Source: Bradyrhizobium sp. WBAH42 (GTDB lineage: Bacteria; Pseudomonadota; Alphaproteobacteria; Rhizobiales; Xanthobacteraceae). From it: a stretch of DNA of 64,000 bases. The notes beneath the pieces were generated by a model, which was not told where the DNA came from, did no database searches, and worked only from the letters and a program-made list of their open reading frames with translations. Position numbers and translations under genes: made by a program. Shown one piece after another: positions 9,170-17,243 of this stretch. The first letter of the stretch is position 1; each line of letters opens with the position of its first letter. Location: the NCBI RefSeq assembly GCF_024585265.1, contig NZ_CP036533.1, positions 2,737,001-2,801,000 of the forward strand. Direction: 5' to 3'.

Positions 9170-9754
9170 ATGACGTTTCTGACCTTCTTCACGGCGACCT
9201 ATTTCCTGCTGGCGGTGCCGGGGCCGACCAACACCCTGCTCGCGACATCGGGGGCCGGAGCCGGCATCTCGCGATCCCTTCATCTGCTCGCGGCGGAGCT
9301 GTGCGGTTATCTGCTGGCGATCGCGGTGCTGCGGCTGGCGCTCGGTCCGGTCATCAGCGACATCCCGATTGCAGCGCTGGTGCTCCGCGTCGCCGTGACG
9401 ATCTACATCCTGTGCCTCGCGGCCATGCTCTGGCGCGTCAACACGCGCGAGCTGCGCGACGGTGCTGCGGTGACGTTCGGTCAGGTGCTGCTGACGACCC
9501 TGTTGAACCCGAAAGCATTGGTCTTCGCGTTCCTGCTCCTGCCGCTTGGGGCCGGCCCGCTCGAACTGGTGCCGTGGCTCGGCGTGATCGCGCTTCAGAT
9601 TCTCACCGCCGGCGCCGCATGGATCATTCTGGGCGCAACGCTCGGACGCGGCGCGCGTCGCCTCGGGCGCCCTGACCTCGTCACGCGCACCGGCGCGGTC
9701 ACGCTGGTCGCGGTGACCGGCCTGATCTGGCTGCAATCGTTCCTGATCGCCTGA
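9170..9754 (+). CDS. LysE-family exporter
   Basis: A 194-residue inner-membrane protein of the LysE/RhtB exporter family, with about five or six hydrophobic helices. The family signature is at the start (FFTATYFLLAVPGPTNTLLATSGAG, holding PGPTN). These proteins export amino acids or related small molecules. The end converges on the next gene, and a GC-rich inverted repeat at 9754-9779 could serve as a two-way terminator. The substrate is not deducible. The 244 bases before it hold no clear gene. Confidence 0.8.
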   Translation: MTFLTFFTATYFLLAVPGPTNTLLATSGAGAGISRSLHLLAAELCGYLLAIAVLRLALGPVISDIPIAALVLRVAVTIYILCLAAMLWRVNTRELRDGAAVTFGQVLLTTLLNPKALVFAFLLLPLGAGPLELVPWLGVIALQILTAGAAWIILGATLGRGARRLGRPDLVTRTGAVTLVAVTGLIWLQSFLIA

Positions 9755-9778
9755 GCGCCGACGTCGCTTGAAGCGGCG

Positions 9779-10843
9779 CTACTGCGCGCCGGAGCCGCCC
9801 TGCACGATCTTCTCGTTCAGCTTCTGGTCCACGGTGTCGACGGTGCGGTCGATCTCGGCGTTGGGCACGCCGAGCTGGTGCGAGATCAGCTTCACCAGGA
9901 GGTCGACGCGCTCGATGAAGGGCGCGCCGCTCGCGACCGCGCGCGCGGCCGATGACGGCTTGAGCAAGCTCTCCGCGGCCTTGGCATATTTCGCGAACGG
10001 CACCTGGTCCTGCGGATCGGCGCCGAGGCGGCGGGCGATCGCGTCGACATGGTCGTAGATCGTCTGCGAGCGCTTGAGATCGCCGTGCACCGCATCGCGG
10101 ATCGACTGCGGCTCGTTCGGCGTGATGCAGCGGTAATTGCCGGTGAGCAGCATCGACCATTTCGCCAGCGGCACGAACAGGGAATCGAACACTTTCAGTT
10201 TCACCGGCACGTCGTGGCCGTCGAGCGTCACCGCGTCGATGTCGGCCTCCAGCTCGCGCAGCAGCTTGTTGTGCTTCTCGTCGGCGAAGACCGACGCCTT
10301 GAAATTGGTGGGCAGGCCGACATGCAGCACGTTGGCGGCTTCTTCCGGCGGACGGAAGGCCTGCGGGTCGGGCGAGCACAGCGTCACCAGCCCCGGCTCG
10401 AACCGCTCCCACACCTGCGCATTGGTGTAGGCCTCCTCGAGATCCATGTCGGCGAGTGCCGGAATCCGCTTCAGATAGGGCAAGGGCGGCATGTTCATGA
10501 TCGACAGGCACGGCAGCTTCGCCGCGGCGATCTTGATCATGAGGACGCGCACCGTGTGGTTGGTGTATTGCGGCTCCTGCATCGCGAGGCCGACCAGATC
10601 GTAGCGGGAGAGGTCGACATTGGCCGGCGTCACCGCATCGAGCTTGCCGGGGAGGTTGCGGGAGAAGATCGCCCGGTGCACCGCCTCGTCACGCAACTTG
10701 ATGCGGACCTCGGTACCGTCGCGGTTGATCAGCTCCGCCGTCTTGGCGCGGCAGACCAGGGTCACGTTGTGCCCGGCCATCAGCAGCTTCGTGCCCAGCA
10801 GGGAGCCGTAAGAAGCCCCGAGAATCAATATGTTGCGCGCCAT
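9779..10843 (-). CDS. Ketopantoate-reductase-like NAD(P)-binding protein
   Basis: A 354-residue protein that starts with a Rossmann motif (ILILGASYGSLLG, residues 5-17) like ApbA/PanE ketopantoate reductases. The body lacks the easily recognised PanE C-terminal signature, so the substrate may differ. I chose ATG 10843 (MARNILIL). The open frame continues upstream to 11113, but that extension looks non-coding. The gene is monocistronic and convergent with the LysE gene. Acting on ketopantoate (pantothenate pathway) is one possibility; an opine-dehydrogenase-like or otherwise uncharacterised reductase is another. Confidence 0.65.
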   Translation of the reverse strand: MARNILILGASYGSLLGTKLLMAGHNVTLVCRAKTAELINRDGTEVRIKLRDEAVHRAIFSRNLPGKLDAVTPANVDLSRYDLVGLAMQEPQYTNHTVRVLMIKIAAAKLPCLSIMNMPPLPYLKRIPALADMDLEEAYTNAQVWERFEPGLVTLCSPDPQAFRPPEEAANVLHVGLPTNFKASVFADEKHNKLLRELEADIDAVTLDGHDVPVKLKVFDSLFVPLAKWSMLLTGNYRCITPNEPQSIRDAVHGDLKRSQTIYDHVDAIARRLGADPQDQVPFAKYAKAAESLLKPSSAARAVASGAPFIERVDLLVKLISHQLGVPNAEIDRTVDTVDQKLNEKIVQGGSGAQ

Positions 10844-11439
10844 GCTCCGTCCCTTTGGCAATGTGTGTGATTTTTCGGCCCCGGCCGTCATCCGCGGGGC
10901 GCCTTGGGGGGCATGTAAAGCGAACTGCGGAAGGATGGCAACTGGGATAATGCATACAAGGCGAGGCCGGGCTCCCGCCGCGCTCGCCGTCCCGCCCTTG
11001 TCCCGGACTGCGCGCCAACGCGCCTGCGCGATCGCTCCTGTTTCGCCCGCCGTCAAGCTGGTAAGGCAAAAATATTCCTCTTTACCGAAATTCGGAAATA
11101 TCGTATGTCTCACCCATCCCGGCTCACCTTGAGGGGCGATCGCGTCGTCGTCTTGTTCGCGAGCCGGGCTTGCGGTGGACGCGGCAGCGTCGGGCGCGAG
11201 AGGTGCGGGCAGGGAGGGTAGTCCCCGGTGAGCCCGCGGCCGCGCGCGGACGAACGGCGCTGCTAGGTTTCGTCTCGTCTGTAAGTTTCCGGCTCTGTCG
11301 ACGGAGCTCGGGAAAACTGCGGCGAAATGGCGGGCCGCGCGTACGGCAAAACCGTGTGGTCCTGGCCGTCGTTGCTACGGTCAAGCCTTGGCGAATGTGA
11401 CATTGGTGTCAACCGGCGTCGTGTTAGCGACTTTCGCGA

Positions 11440-11690
11440 AGGTGAGGGAGGCCAGAAGGAATTCGGCTCCCGGGAGAGCGCGGCATAAGCCGTCCGGCCA
11501 TCGCGCAGGGAAGGCCGAGTGCTTGGCTACACCTGTATGCTGCTGTGCGGTTCTTTCTGCGTGTGCTTTTCGCGCAGCGGACCGCGGGTGCCAGTCGGCA
11601 CCCGGTCTTCCCTGCGCCCTCTTGCCTATGAGGGCGGCGAGACCAAGCAAAGCTCGGGCGAAATGCGCCGCGAGGCTGTGAAGGCGTGTC
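11440..11690. repeat. Probable multicopy intergenic repeat of Bradyrhizobiaceae
   Basis: This segment matches my memory of a sequence that recurs between genes in Bradyrhizobium and relatives and is often mis-annotated as a small Arg-rich protein on the minus strand. It contains a perfect hairpin, CGGGTGCC-AGTC-GGCACCCG, at 11585-11604. The boundaries are approximate. Only one copy is present in this window, so the multicopy claim rests on recall. Confidence 0.45.
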
Positions 11691-11737
11691 TGCGTTCAAA
11701 ATGCCAGGTGGAAGAGCGAAGCTGCACCCACATACTC

Positions 11738-11824
11738 CGTCATTGCGAGGAGCCCTTGCGACGAAGCAATCCAGAATCTCTCCGCCGAAAGACTCTGGAT
11801 TGCTTCGCTTCGCTCGCAATGACG
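11738..11824. repeat. REP-like palindrome, family B (copy 1)
   Basis: Long inverted repeat bounded by CGTCATTGCGAG and CTCGCAATGACG, with inner arms GAAGCAATCCAGA and TCTGGATTGCTTC around a short loop. The left arm carries an imperfect inner part. A second, more perfect copy is at 63496-63575. It lies just 3' of the MarR gene and may stop transcription or protect the mRNA 3' end. Confidence 0.85.
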
Positions 11825-11871
11825 ATGTTGATGGAGCGCATGCCGCTCCTTGGCGGCCGATCCGCTGCGCC

Positions 11872-12507
11872 TCAGCCCTGGCTCGCCACGCGGTCGCGGT
11901 CGAGATGCTGCTCGATCTTGGGACGGTCACGCGTGCGCTCGAAGCTGGTGCAGAGCAGCTCGGTCTCCTCGAGCGAGATCGGAGCACGATAGAGCCGGCA
12001 CATGAACTCGGCGTTTCCACGTCCCTTGCCGGTGCCCGGGCCGCGCTCTGCGAGAAACATGCAGTCCCGGCAGATGCTCGCTTCGAGCCGCTGATGGGCC
12101 GCATCGAGGTGATTGAGGATCTCGCGGAGAGAGTCGCGCAGCTTGATGCACTCGTCGGTCCCGAGCGCTGTCACCGCGTTCACCACGTGATTGATCGGAT
12201 CGTGCTGGCTCAGGCATTTCTCGCCCTGGGACGTGACATTCAGGACGACGGAACGCTTGTCCTCGTGCGACGGCTTTCGCACCAGGAACGACTTGCTCTC
12301 CAGAGTCTTCACGATCTGCGATGCAGTCGCTCGTGTGGCGCCGATGAAGCCGGCCAGTGCGGACGGCGTGCGCGAAAACCTGTTGGCGCGCCCGAGAAAG
12401 CGCAGCGCCATCCACTCCCGATCGCGCAATCCATGCTGATTGCCCTCGAAATACCAAGCCCTCGCCGCCTGAACCAGCAGCTCGACGGCTTCCCGCGCCA
12501 ATGGCAT
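11872..12507 (-). CDS. MarR-family regulator with C-terminal four-cysteine motif (paralogue A)
   Basis: A 211-residue winged-helix regulator from ATG 12507, which has GAGG seven bases upstream. The core (GLRDREWMALRFLGRANRFSRTPSALAGFIGATRATASQIVKTLESKSFLVRK, then HEDKRSVVLNVT) fits MarR, including the DxR wing. The C-terminal part has CRDC, then FMCRLYRAPI and LLCTSFE, giving four cysteines shared with the paralogue at 49689-50267. They could bind a metal or an iron-sulfur cluster or act as a redox sensor. The two paralogues lie outside opposite ends of the flagellar island. Target genes are unknown. The last ~20 residues differ from the paralogue. Confidence 0.85.
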   Translation of the reverse strand: MPLAREAVELLVQAARAWYFEGNQHGLRDREWMALRFLGRANRFSRTPSALAGFIGATRATASQIVKTLESKSFLVRKPSHEDKRSVVLNVTSQGEKCLSQHDPINHVVNAVTALGTDECIKLRDSLREILNHLDAAHQRLEASICRDCMFLAERGPGTGKGRGNAEFMCRLYRAPISLEETELLCTSFERTRDRPKIEQHLDRDRVASQG

Positions 12508-13321
12508 GAATCTACCTCGTCCCCGGAACTTCGTCTGCGGCGTCCCGAAGCCGCTTTGCGCCCTGAGTGTCAGACGAGCATGTCGGATCGAACTCTTGCA
12601 CAAAGGCACGGATCGCAACGCGCTCGACCTGGGCGGATGAGCGTCGCATCGTCCGGAGCGAGAAGCCGTATCGCTGATGGCATGCCGACAGCGTCGTCGT
12701 CGCGCGGGAGCTCGGGTTGCCGTCGCCGGCGAACGGTGGACCGGAATAGCTCAACCGAAGCCCCCAAAAGTTCAAGTCACAAGCAGACGTTTCTTCTACT
12801 CAACCAAAACGATGGATGAGCTTCTCAACAAAATCAAGTAGAGACCCTCTCGCAGACTGGATGTCGTTGCAGGCGAATGTAACGTTCAAGACAATTTCAC
12901 TTCCAGGGACACATGATAGTGAACGCAATACGCTGCCCCGCGCGCAACATGCACGCAACTATACGACGGTTTGATTGCACGGCACGTTGTTGTCTGGCGT
13001 TGATGCAAATTGATCGAAGCTTGTGCATCACGACCGTGTTTGGCGGCACGTCATCCACAACTTGTGCGTTCTGCCGAGGAATCGTCGAGGGAACTCGTTG
13101 GAATTACACGTGACGGTTGTTCCCGCACTGCTTGCAGATCGACCCTTCGATTGCTTGCATCGCGTTTGCGGGCTTGTGCTCACCTGAACGGGTGAATTCG
13201 CTCAAGAGAAAAATCGGCGACCGGTGTGCATGCGCATGCGCTGGAAGCGTAGCGACATGCGCAATCTCCTGTCGAAAACCACGGCCACGGCGCGCGGCAG
13301 GCGCCTCGCCCTCTCAATCCG
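12508..13321. other. 814-bp intergenic region between the MarR gene and fliI
   Basis: Upstream side of the MarR gene and downstream side of fliI. From about 12780 to 13180 it is more AT-rich than its surroundings. Dyads seen include TTCACT...AGTGAA (12896-12923) and GATGCA...TGCATC (13002-13029), both with long spacers. Short frames here (for example 87 codons on the minus strand, 12512-12775) do not look like known proteins. I see no tRNA or clear terminator. Confidence 0.5.
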
Positions 13322-14647
13322 TCAGTCGCCCTTGAGCATGTCCCGAAGCTCGCGGAACGGATCGGCGCTCGGCGGGGCCGACGCGCCTTGCCGCATCGCG
13401 CTGTAGATTCGCGGGACCATCTCGACCGCCTGGTCGAGACTCGAATCACGTCCCGGCTGATAGCCGCCCATCAGGCGAAGGTCGCGCGTATCCTCGTATT
13501 TCGCGATCATGGCGCGCAGCTTGCTCACCAATTCGCGCTCCTCCGGGTCCCAGACGTTGTGGGCGAGGCGGGAGACCGAGGCCAGAACGTCGACTGCCGG
13601 ATAGCGCGCCTGGTCTGCGATGTGCCTGGAGAGCACGATGTGCCCATCGAGCGTGCTGCGGATGGTGTCGGCGATGGGTTCGTTGTGATCGTCGCCGTCG
13701 ACCAGCACGGAGAAGATCCCGGTGATGGTGCCGGATCCCTCCTCGCCCGGGCCGGCGCGCTCGAGCAGGCGCGGCAGATCGGTGAAGACCGTCGGCGCGT
13801 AGCCGCGCGCCACCGCGGGCTCGCCGGCGGCGAGCGCGACCTCGCGAGCGGCGTGGGCGAAGCGGGTGATCGAATCCACCATCAGCAGGACCGATTCGCC
13901 GCGGTCGCGGAAATATTCGGCGACCGCCATCGCCGTCTTCGGCGCCAGCCGCCGCATCATCGGGCTTTCGTCGCCCGTCGACACGATTGTGACGGCGCGG
14001 TGACGGTCGTTGCCCAGCACGTCCTCGATGAACTCGCGCACTTCGCGGCCGCGCTCGCCGACCAGGGCCAGCACGACGGTGTCGAAGCCCTGGCTGCGGG
14101 CGAGCATCGCGAGCAGCGTCGATTTGCCGACACCCGAGCCGGCAAAGATGCCGACGCGCTGGCCGGCGCAGATCGGCGCGAACAGGTCGATGACGCGCAC
14201 GCCGGTGCGCAGCGGCTTGTGCACGCGTGCGCGCTTCATGGCCGACGGCGCTTCGGTCTCGGCCGAGACCGCCTGCGACCCTTGCGTGAGAGGCCCCAGT
14301 CCGTCCAGCGGCGCGCCGAGGGCGTTGATGACGCGGCCCTTCCAGCTCGGATCGGGCGCAAAGGACAGAGGCGGCATGCGGGAGGCGACCGAGCCGAGCC
14401 CGCCTGCGAACTGCCGGTCGAACGGCTTGGCAATGATGCCGTCGCTGTCGATCCGCACCACCTCGCCGATCTGGCGCTTGCCGCCGCAATCGACGCCGAT
14501 GAGCTCGCCGAGCCTGACGAAGCGCGACAGGCCGGAGACGCGGAAATGCGTCGGCGCGATCTCGGAGATCGCGCCGCTGACGCTTGCCAGGGGAGTGCTC
14601 TGCTGAAGCTCCAGCAGCGCCCCCTCGAGTTGCCGAAGAGCGTTCAA
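13322..14647 (-). CDS. fliI: FliI, flagellar export ATPase
   Basis: A 441-residue ATPase of the F1-beta-like family that powers type III export of flagellar subunits at the base of the flagellum. Walker A is GIFAGSGVGKST (residues 166-177), the catalytic Glu is in GERGRE (about residue 199) and Walker B is LLMVD (254-258). The length matches the family. It is the last gene of the leftward fliI-flgF-DUF1217 group, 36 bp after flgF. The C-terminus ends in FRELRDMLKGD. Identification is firm. Confidence 0.95.
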   Translation of the reverse strand: MNALRQLEGALLELQQSTPLASVSGAISEIAPTHFRVSGLSRFVRLGELIGVDCGGKRQIGEVVRIDSDGIIAKPFDRQFAGGLGSVASRMPPLSFAPDPSWKGRVINALGAPLDGLGPLTQGSQAVSAETEAPSAMKRARVHKPLRTGVRVIDLFAPICAGQRVGIFAGSGVGKSTLLAMLARSQGFDTVVLALVGERGREVREFIEDVLGNDRHRAVTIVSTGDESPMMRRLAPKTAMAVAEYFRDRGESVLLMVDSITRFAHAAREVALAAGEPAVARGYAPTVFTDLPRLLERAGPGEEGSGTITGIFSVLVDGDDHNEPIADTIRSTLDGHIVLSRHIADQARYPAVDVLASVSRLAHNVWDPEERELVSKLRAMIAKYEDTRDLRLMGGYQPGRDSSLDQAVEMVPRIYSAMRQGASAPPSADPFRELRDMLKGD

Positions 14648-14683
14648 GGAAACCGTCCAACCTTATTGCGCACGCGGCACACT

Positions 14684-15412
14684 CTACTTGCCGGGTTCGC
14701 CGAGCGTCCGGATCGCGTTCTGCAGCGAGCTCTCGGTGCCCTCGATCATCGAGTTGGTGCCGTCGAAGGCGCGCGAGGCCGCGATCAGCTTGGTCAATTC
14801 CATCATCGGATTGGCGCCGGAGCCCTCGACATAGCCCTGCTTGAAGCCGTCGCGGGAGAAGTCCGCGATGGCGGTCGCGGGCCGGTCCGGCGTCACGCCG
14901 GAATTGCCGTAGCGTTCGAGATTGGCGTCGGCCGGGATGCTGAACAGGCCGATGGTGCCGATCTCGTTGTTGTCCTGGATGATCGCGCCGCTGCGCGCGA
15001 TCGAGATCGGTCCGCCGTTCGGGTCGAGCGTGATCTGCGCGCCGCCGGAATCGACGACCGGAAAGCCGCTCACGGTCTGAAGATCGCCGTTGGGGGCGAT
15101 CTGGAGCCTTCCGTCGCGCGTGTAGACCGTGCCGTTCGGACCGGCGAAGGCGATCCAGCCCTGGCCGACCACGGCGACGTCGAGCGGGTTGCCGCTCTCG
15201 GTGATGTTGCCCATCTCACGCGAGATGATGTTGTCGCCGGGCGAGGAGAACGCCACCGGCGTCGGGCCCGCCTTGGACAGCACGGTCTCGAACTTCACCA
15301 CGTCGGTGCGGAACGCCGCCGTGTTGACGTTGGCGACGTTGTTGGCGATCGTCTGCAGGCGCTTTTCGAGGGCGACCTGCGCCGACAATCCCACATAGAG
15401 AGCCGATTGCAT
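14684..15412 (-). CDS. flgF: FlgF, flagellar proximal rod protein
   Basis: A 242-residue rod protein of the FlgF/FlgG family. The N-terminus (LQTIANNVANVNTAAFRTDVVKFETVL) is the conserved rod/hook axial motif, and the C-terminal half ends in the second conserved helix (MMELTKLIAASRAFDGTNSMIEGTESSLQNAIRTLG). It would be exported by the type III apparatus and form part of the proximal rod. It sits between the DUF1217 gene (3 bp upstream) and fliI, an arrangement familiar from Rhizobiales. Confidence 0.95.
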   Translation of the reverse strand: MQSALYVGLSAQVALEKRLQTIANNVANVNTAAFRTDVVKFETVLSKAGPTPVAFSSPGDNIISREMGNITESGNPLDVAVVGQGWIAFAGPNGTVYTRDGRLQIAPNGDLQTVSGFPVVDSGGAQITLDPNGGPISIARSGAIIQDNNEIGTIGLFSIPADANLERYGNSGVTPDRPATAIADFSRDGFKQGYVEGSGANPMMELTKLIAASRAFDGTNSMIEGTESSLQNAIRTLGEPGK

Positions 15413-15415
15413 GAC

Positions 15416-16204
15416 TTACCTGTTGAACTTGATGTTCTGAAGCGTCGCCAGCACGTTGGTATCCATGCTGACCGACGTCGCGGCGCCGGCGATCAGGACC
15501 AGCGCGGGATTGGTCGAGCTGTCGTTCTGGGCCTGGGTCGCATCCCACATCGCCGCAAAGCGCTGCACGAACTTGGTCACCTTGGCCGGGTCCTGGAAGT
15601 CGGCGAGATTGATCTTGTCCGCGATCATCTTGGCCTGGGCGTCGATGTCGGCCGAACTGATCGTCGCCGGCAGGCCGAGCGCGGTCTGCACCACCTGCGT
15701 CAGCGCCTTGTCGGCCAGGACCTGGTAGGCCGTCGTGATGGTGGAAGCCTTGCGGTTGAAATACAGCGCCAGCCGCAGGCCCTCGTTCTGGTCCCCGGCC
15801 TTCTCCTCCATCGTCTGCGTGACGAACTGGGTCGCCGTCCCGGTCGTGGCCGCGGCGGTCTGAGTCGCCTTGTCGCCGAGCGCGGCGAAATTGAAGGCGG
15901 TTGCGAATTGCCGGTAGCGGACGTCGGTCAGCTTGTTGGCGAAGGCGTCCTTGCTCGCGACCCCCTCGGTCAGCACCTTGCGCATGAACGCCTTGGCGTA
16001 GGTCATGTCGCTGAGGCCATAGGCCTTCATCGCATAGGAGTAGAGACGATAGTCCTTCAGGAAGTCGTCGATGGTCTTAACCTTGCCGATATGGCTGAGG
16101 AAGTAGTCGGTCTCGCGGCTGACATCCGGCTGCTGCGCGACCTGCGTCAGCGACTTGCCCATGTCCTTGGTCAACCTGGTGTAGTCTGCGATGGTGGATA
16201 GCAT
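15416..16204 (-). CDS. DUF1217 flagellar-cluster protein
   Basis: A 262-residue protein with the DUF1217 pattern (YFLSHIGKVKTIDDFLKDYRLYSYAMKAYGLSDMTYAKAFMRKVLTEG, followed by repeats of similar helices). The family occurs beside flgF in alphaproteobacterial flagellar clusters, and its function is not established to my knowledge. No signal peptide or transmembrane helix is clear. It is the first gene of the leftward operon and diverges from motA, sharing the 16205-16346 control region. A role in rod or motor assembly is only an inference from position. Confidence 0.85.
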   Translation of the reverse strand: MLSTIADYTRLTKDMGKSLTQVAQQPDVSRETDYFLSHIGKVKTIDDFLKDYRLYSYAMKAYGLSDMTYAKAFMRKVLTEGVASKDAFANKLTDVRYRQFATAFNFAALGDKATQTAAATTGTATQFVTQTMEEKAGDQNEGLRLALYFNRKASTITTAYQVLADKALTQVVQTALGLPATISSADIDAQAKMIADKINLADFQDPAKVTKFVQRFAAMWDATQAQNDSSTNPALVLIAGAATSVSMDTNVLATLQNIKFNR

Positions 16205-16257
16205 GACACGCGCCCCTCTGGCGCCGTTTGCGACGCCGCTTCAAGCTGCCGCCAATT

Positions 16258-16300
16258 GCTTGCGCGGGGCTGGCGACCTCGAAGCCAGCTTCGCGCAAGC
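16258..16300 (+). promoter_or_regulatory. 17-bp hairpin in the DUF1217-motA divergent region
   Basis: Arms at 16258-16274 (GCTTGCGCGGGGCTGGC) and 16284-16300 (GCCAGCTTCGCGCAAGC) are separated by nine bases. Fifteen of 17 positions pair by Watson-Crick and the two central ones become G-U pairs in a rightward RNA, so the whole stem can form. It ends 46 bp before the preferred motA start and may be a leader hairpin or a two-fold operator for the divergent operons. Confidence 0.55.
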
Positions 16301-16346
16301 GTCGCCGACTAGGTATTCCCGGTGGGATCGGCGATGGAGCGGCGCG

Positions 16347-17243
16347 TTGGGCAGTTTCGTGGGGATTTTCATCACGGTAGCGGCGCTGCTCGGCGGTTTT
16401 GCCGCCATGGGCGGGCATTTGGCCGTGCTCATGCAGCCGTGGGAATTCGTCATCATCATCGGCACCGCGGTCGGCACCTTCATCGTGGCCAATCCGTGGA
16501 AGACGGTCGTCGACAGCGGCGTCGCCTGCATGCAGGCCATCACCAACGCGGTGCCGGGACAGCGCTATTACCTCGACCTGCTCGGCGCGCTGCACGCCTT
16601 GATGCGCGAGCTGCGGGGCAAGGGCCGCAACGAGGTGGAGGCGCATATCGACGACCCCTCGAACTCCGAGATCTTCAAGGCATTCCCCAGCGTGCTCGGC
16701 GACCCCTCGCTGCTCCAGTTCATCTGCGATTACGTCCGTCTCATCATCATGGGCAATGCGCGCACGCACGAGATCGAGGCGCTGATGGACGAGGAGATCC
16801 ACACCATCGTCAAGGGCAAGCTGGCTCCTTACCATGCACTGGTGACGGTGTCGGAGGCGATGCCGGCCCTCGGCATCGTCGCTGCGGTGCTCGGCGTCAT
16901 CAAGGCGATGGGCGCGCTCGATCAGTCGCCGAAGCTGCTGGGCGGCTTCATCGGCGCCGCTCTCGTCGGCACCTTCGCCGGCATCTTCCTGTCCTACGGC
17001 ATCATTTCGCCCTTCGCGATCAAGATCAAGATGATGCGCGAGAAGAAGTGCCGGCCCTACATCATCGTCAAGCAGACGCTGTTGGCGTTCATGAACGGCG
17101 CCATGCCCCAGATCGCGGTCGAGCACGGCCGCAAGATGATCTCGAGCAGCGAACGTCCCTCGATCGACGTCGTCGAGAACGAGACGATCGCAGGTCCCAA
17201 GGCCGTCGTTGCCGACGCTGAACCCAAGGCGGCGCGCGCATGA
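16347..17243 (+). CDS. motA: MotA, flagellar stator protein
   Basis: About 298 residues. It forms the proton channel of the stator with MotB in the inner membrane. The sequence LGSFVGIFITVAALLGGFAAMGGHL aligns with the normal MotA N-terminus, so I chose TTG 16347, which has GGAGC seven bases upstream. The frame is open back to 16191, but that would add an Arg-rich stretch of 52 residues unknown in MotA and would overlap the DUF1217 start and the leader hairpin. The cytoplasmic loop and the final two hydrophobic helices (LGIVAAVLGVIKAMGAL; LVGTFAGIFLSYGIISPFAI) are typical. It overlaps fliM by four bases. Confidence 0.92.
   Translation: MGSFVGIFITVAALLGGFAAMGGHLAVLMQPWEFVIIIGTAVGTFIVANPWKTVVDSGVACMQAITNAVPGQRYYLDLLGALHALMRELRGKGRNEVEAHIDDPSNSEIFKAFPSVLGDPSLLQFICDYVRLIIMGNARTHEIEALMDEEIHTIVKGKLAPYHALVTVSEAMPALGIVAAVLGVIKAMGALDQSPKLLGGFIGAALVGTFAGIFLSYGIISPFAIKIKMMREKKCRPYIIVKQTLLAFMNGAMPQIAVEHGRKMISSSERPSIDVVENETIAGPKAVVADAEPKAARA

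Larger units (their letters stand above)
10844..11871. other. Gap of about 1 kb with repeats and no convincing gene
   Basis: Several short open frames occur on both strands, but none resembles a known protein and they overlap a repeat-rich region. The stretch holds the promoter side of the ketopantoate-reductase-like gene near 10844-10920, an imperfect dyad near 11071-11100, a probable multicopy intergenic repeat (11440-11690) and a REP palindrome (11738-11824). I see no RNA gene. Confidence 0.6.

Noticed and set aside
9754..9779. A rho-independent terminator between the LysE gene and its convergent neighbour
   Set aside because: The stem is imperfect and no T-run follows, so it is only noted in the gene entry.
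12512..12775. An 87-codon gene on the minus strand just before MarR paralogue A
   Set aside because: No known domain, no clear ribosome-binding site and composition like the surrounding spacer; could be real but not supportable.
13010..13335. Short plus-strand frames downstream of fliI
   Set aside because: Cys/Arg-rich, overlapping, no similarity to known small proteins.
13388..16201. A 937-codon open frame on the plus strand across fliI, flgF and the DUF1217 gene
   Set aside because: It is antisense to three clear flagellar genes and rich in Arg/Asp/His/Gly, as expected of a high-GC shadow frame.
16191..16346. An N-terminal extension of MotA from ATG 16191 or 16203
   Set aside because: It would overlap the DUF1217 start, include the hairpin and add an Arg-rich stretch unlike MotA.
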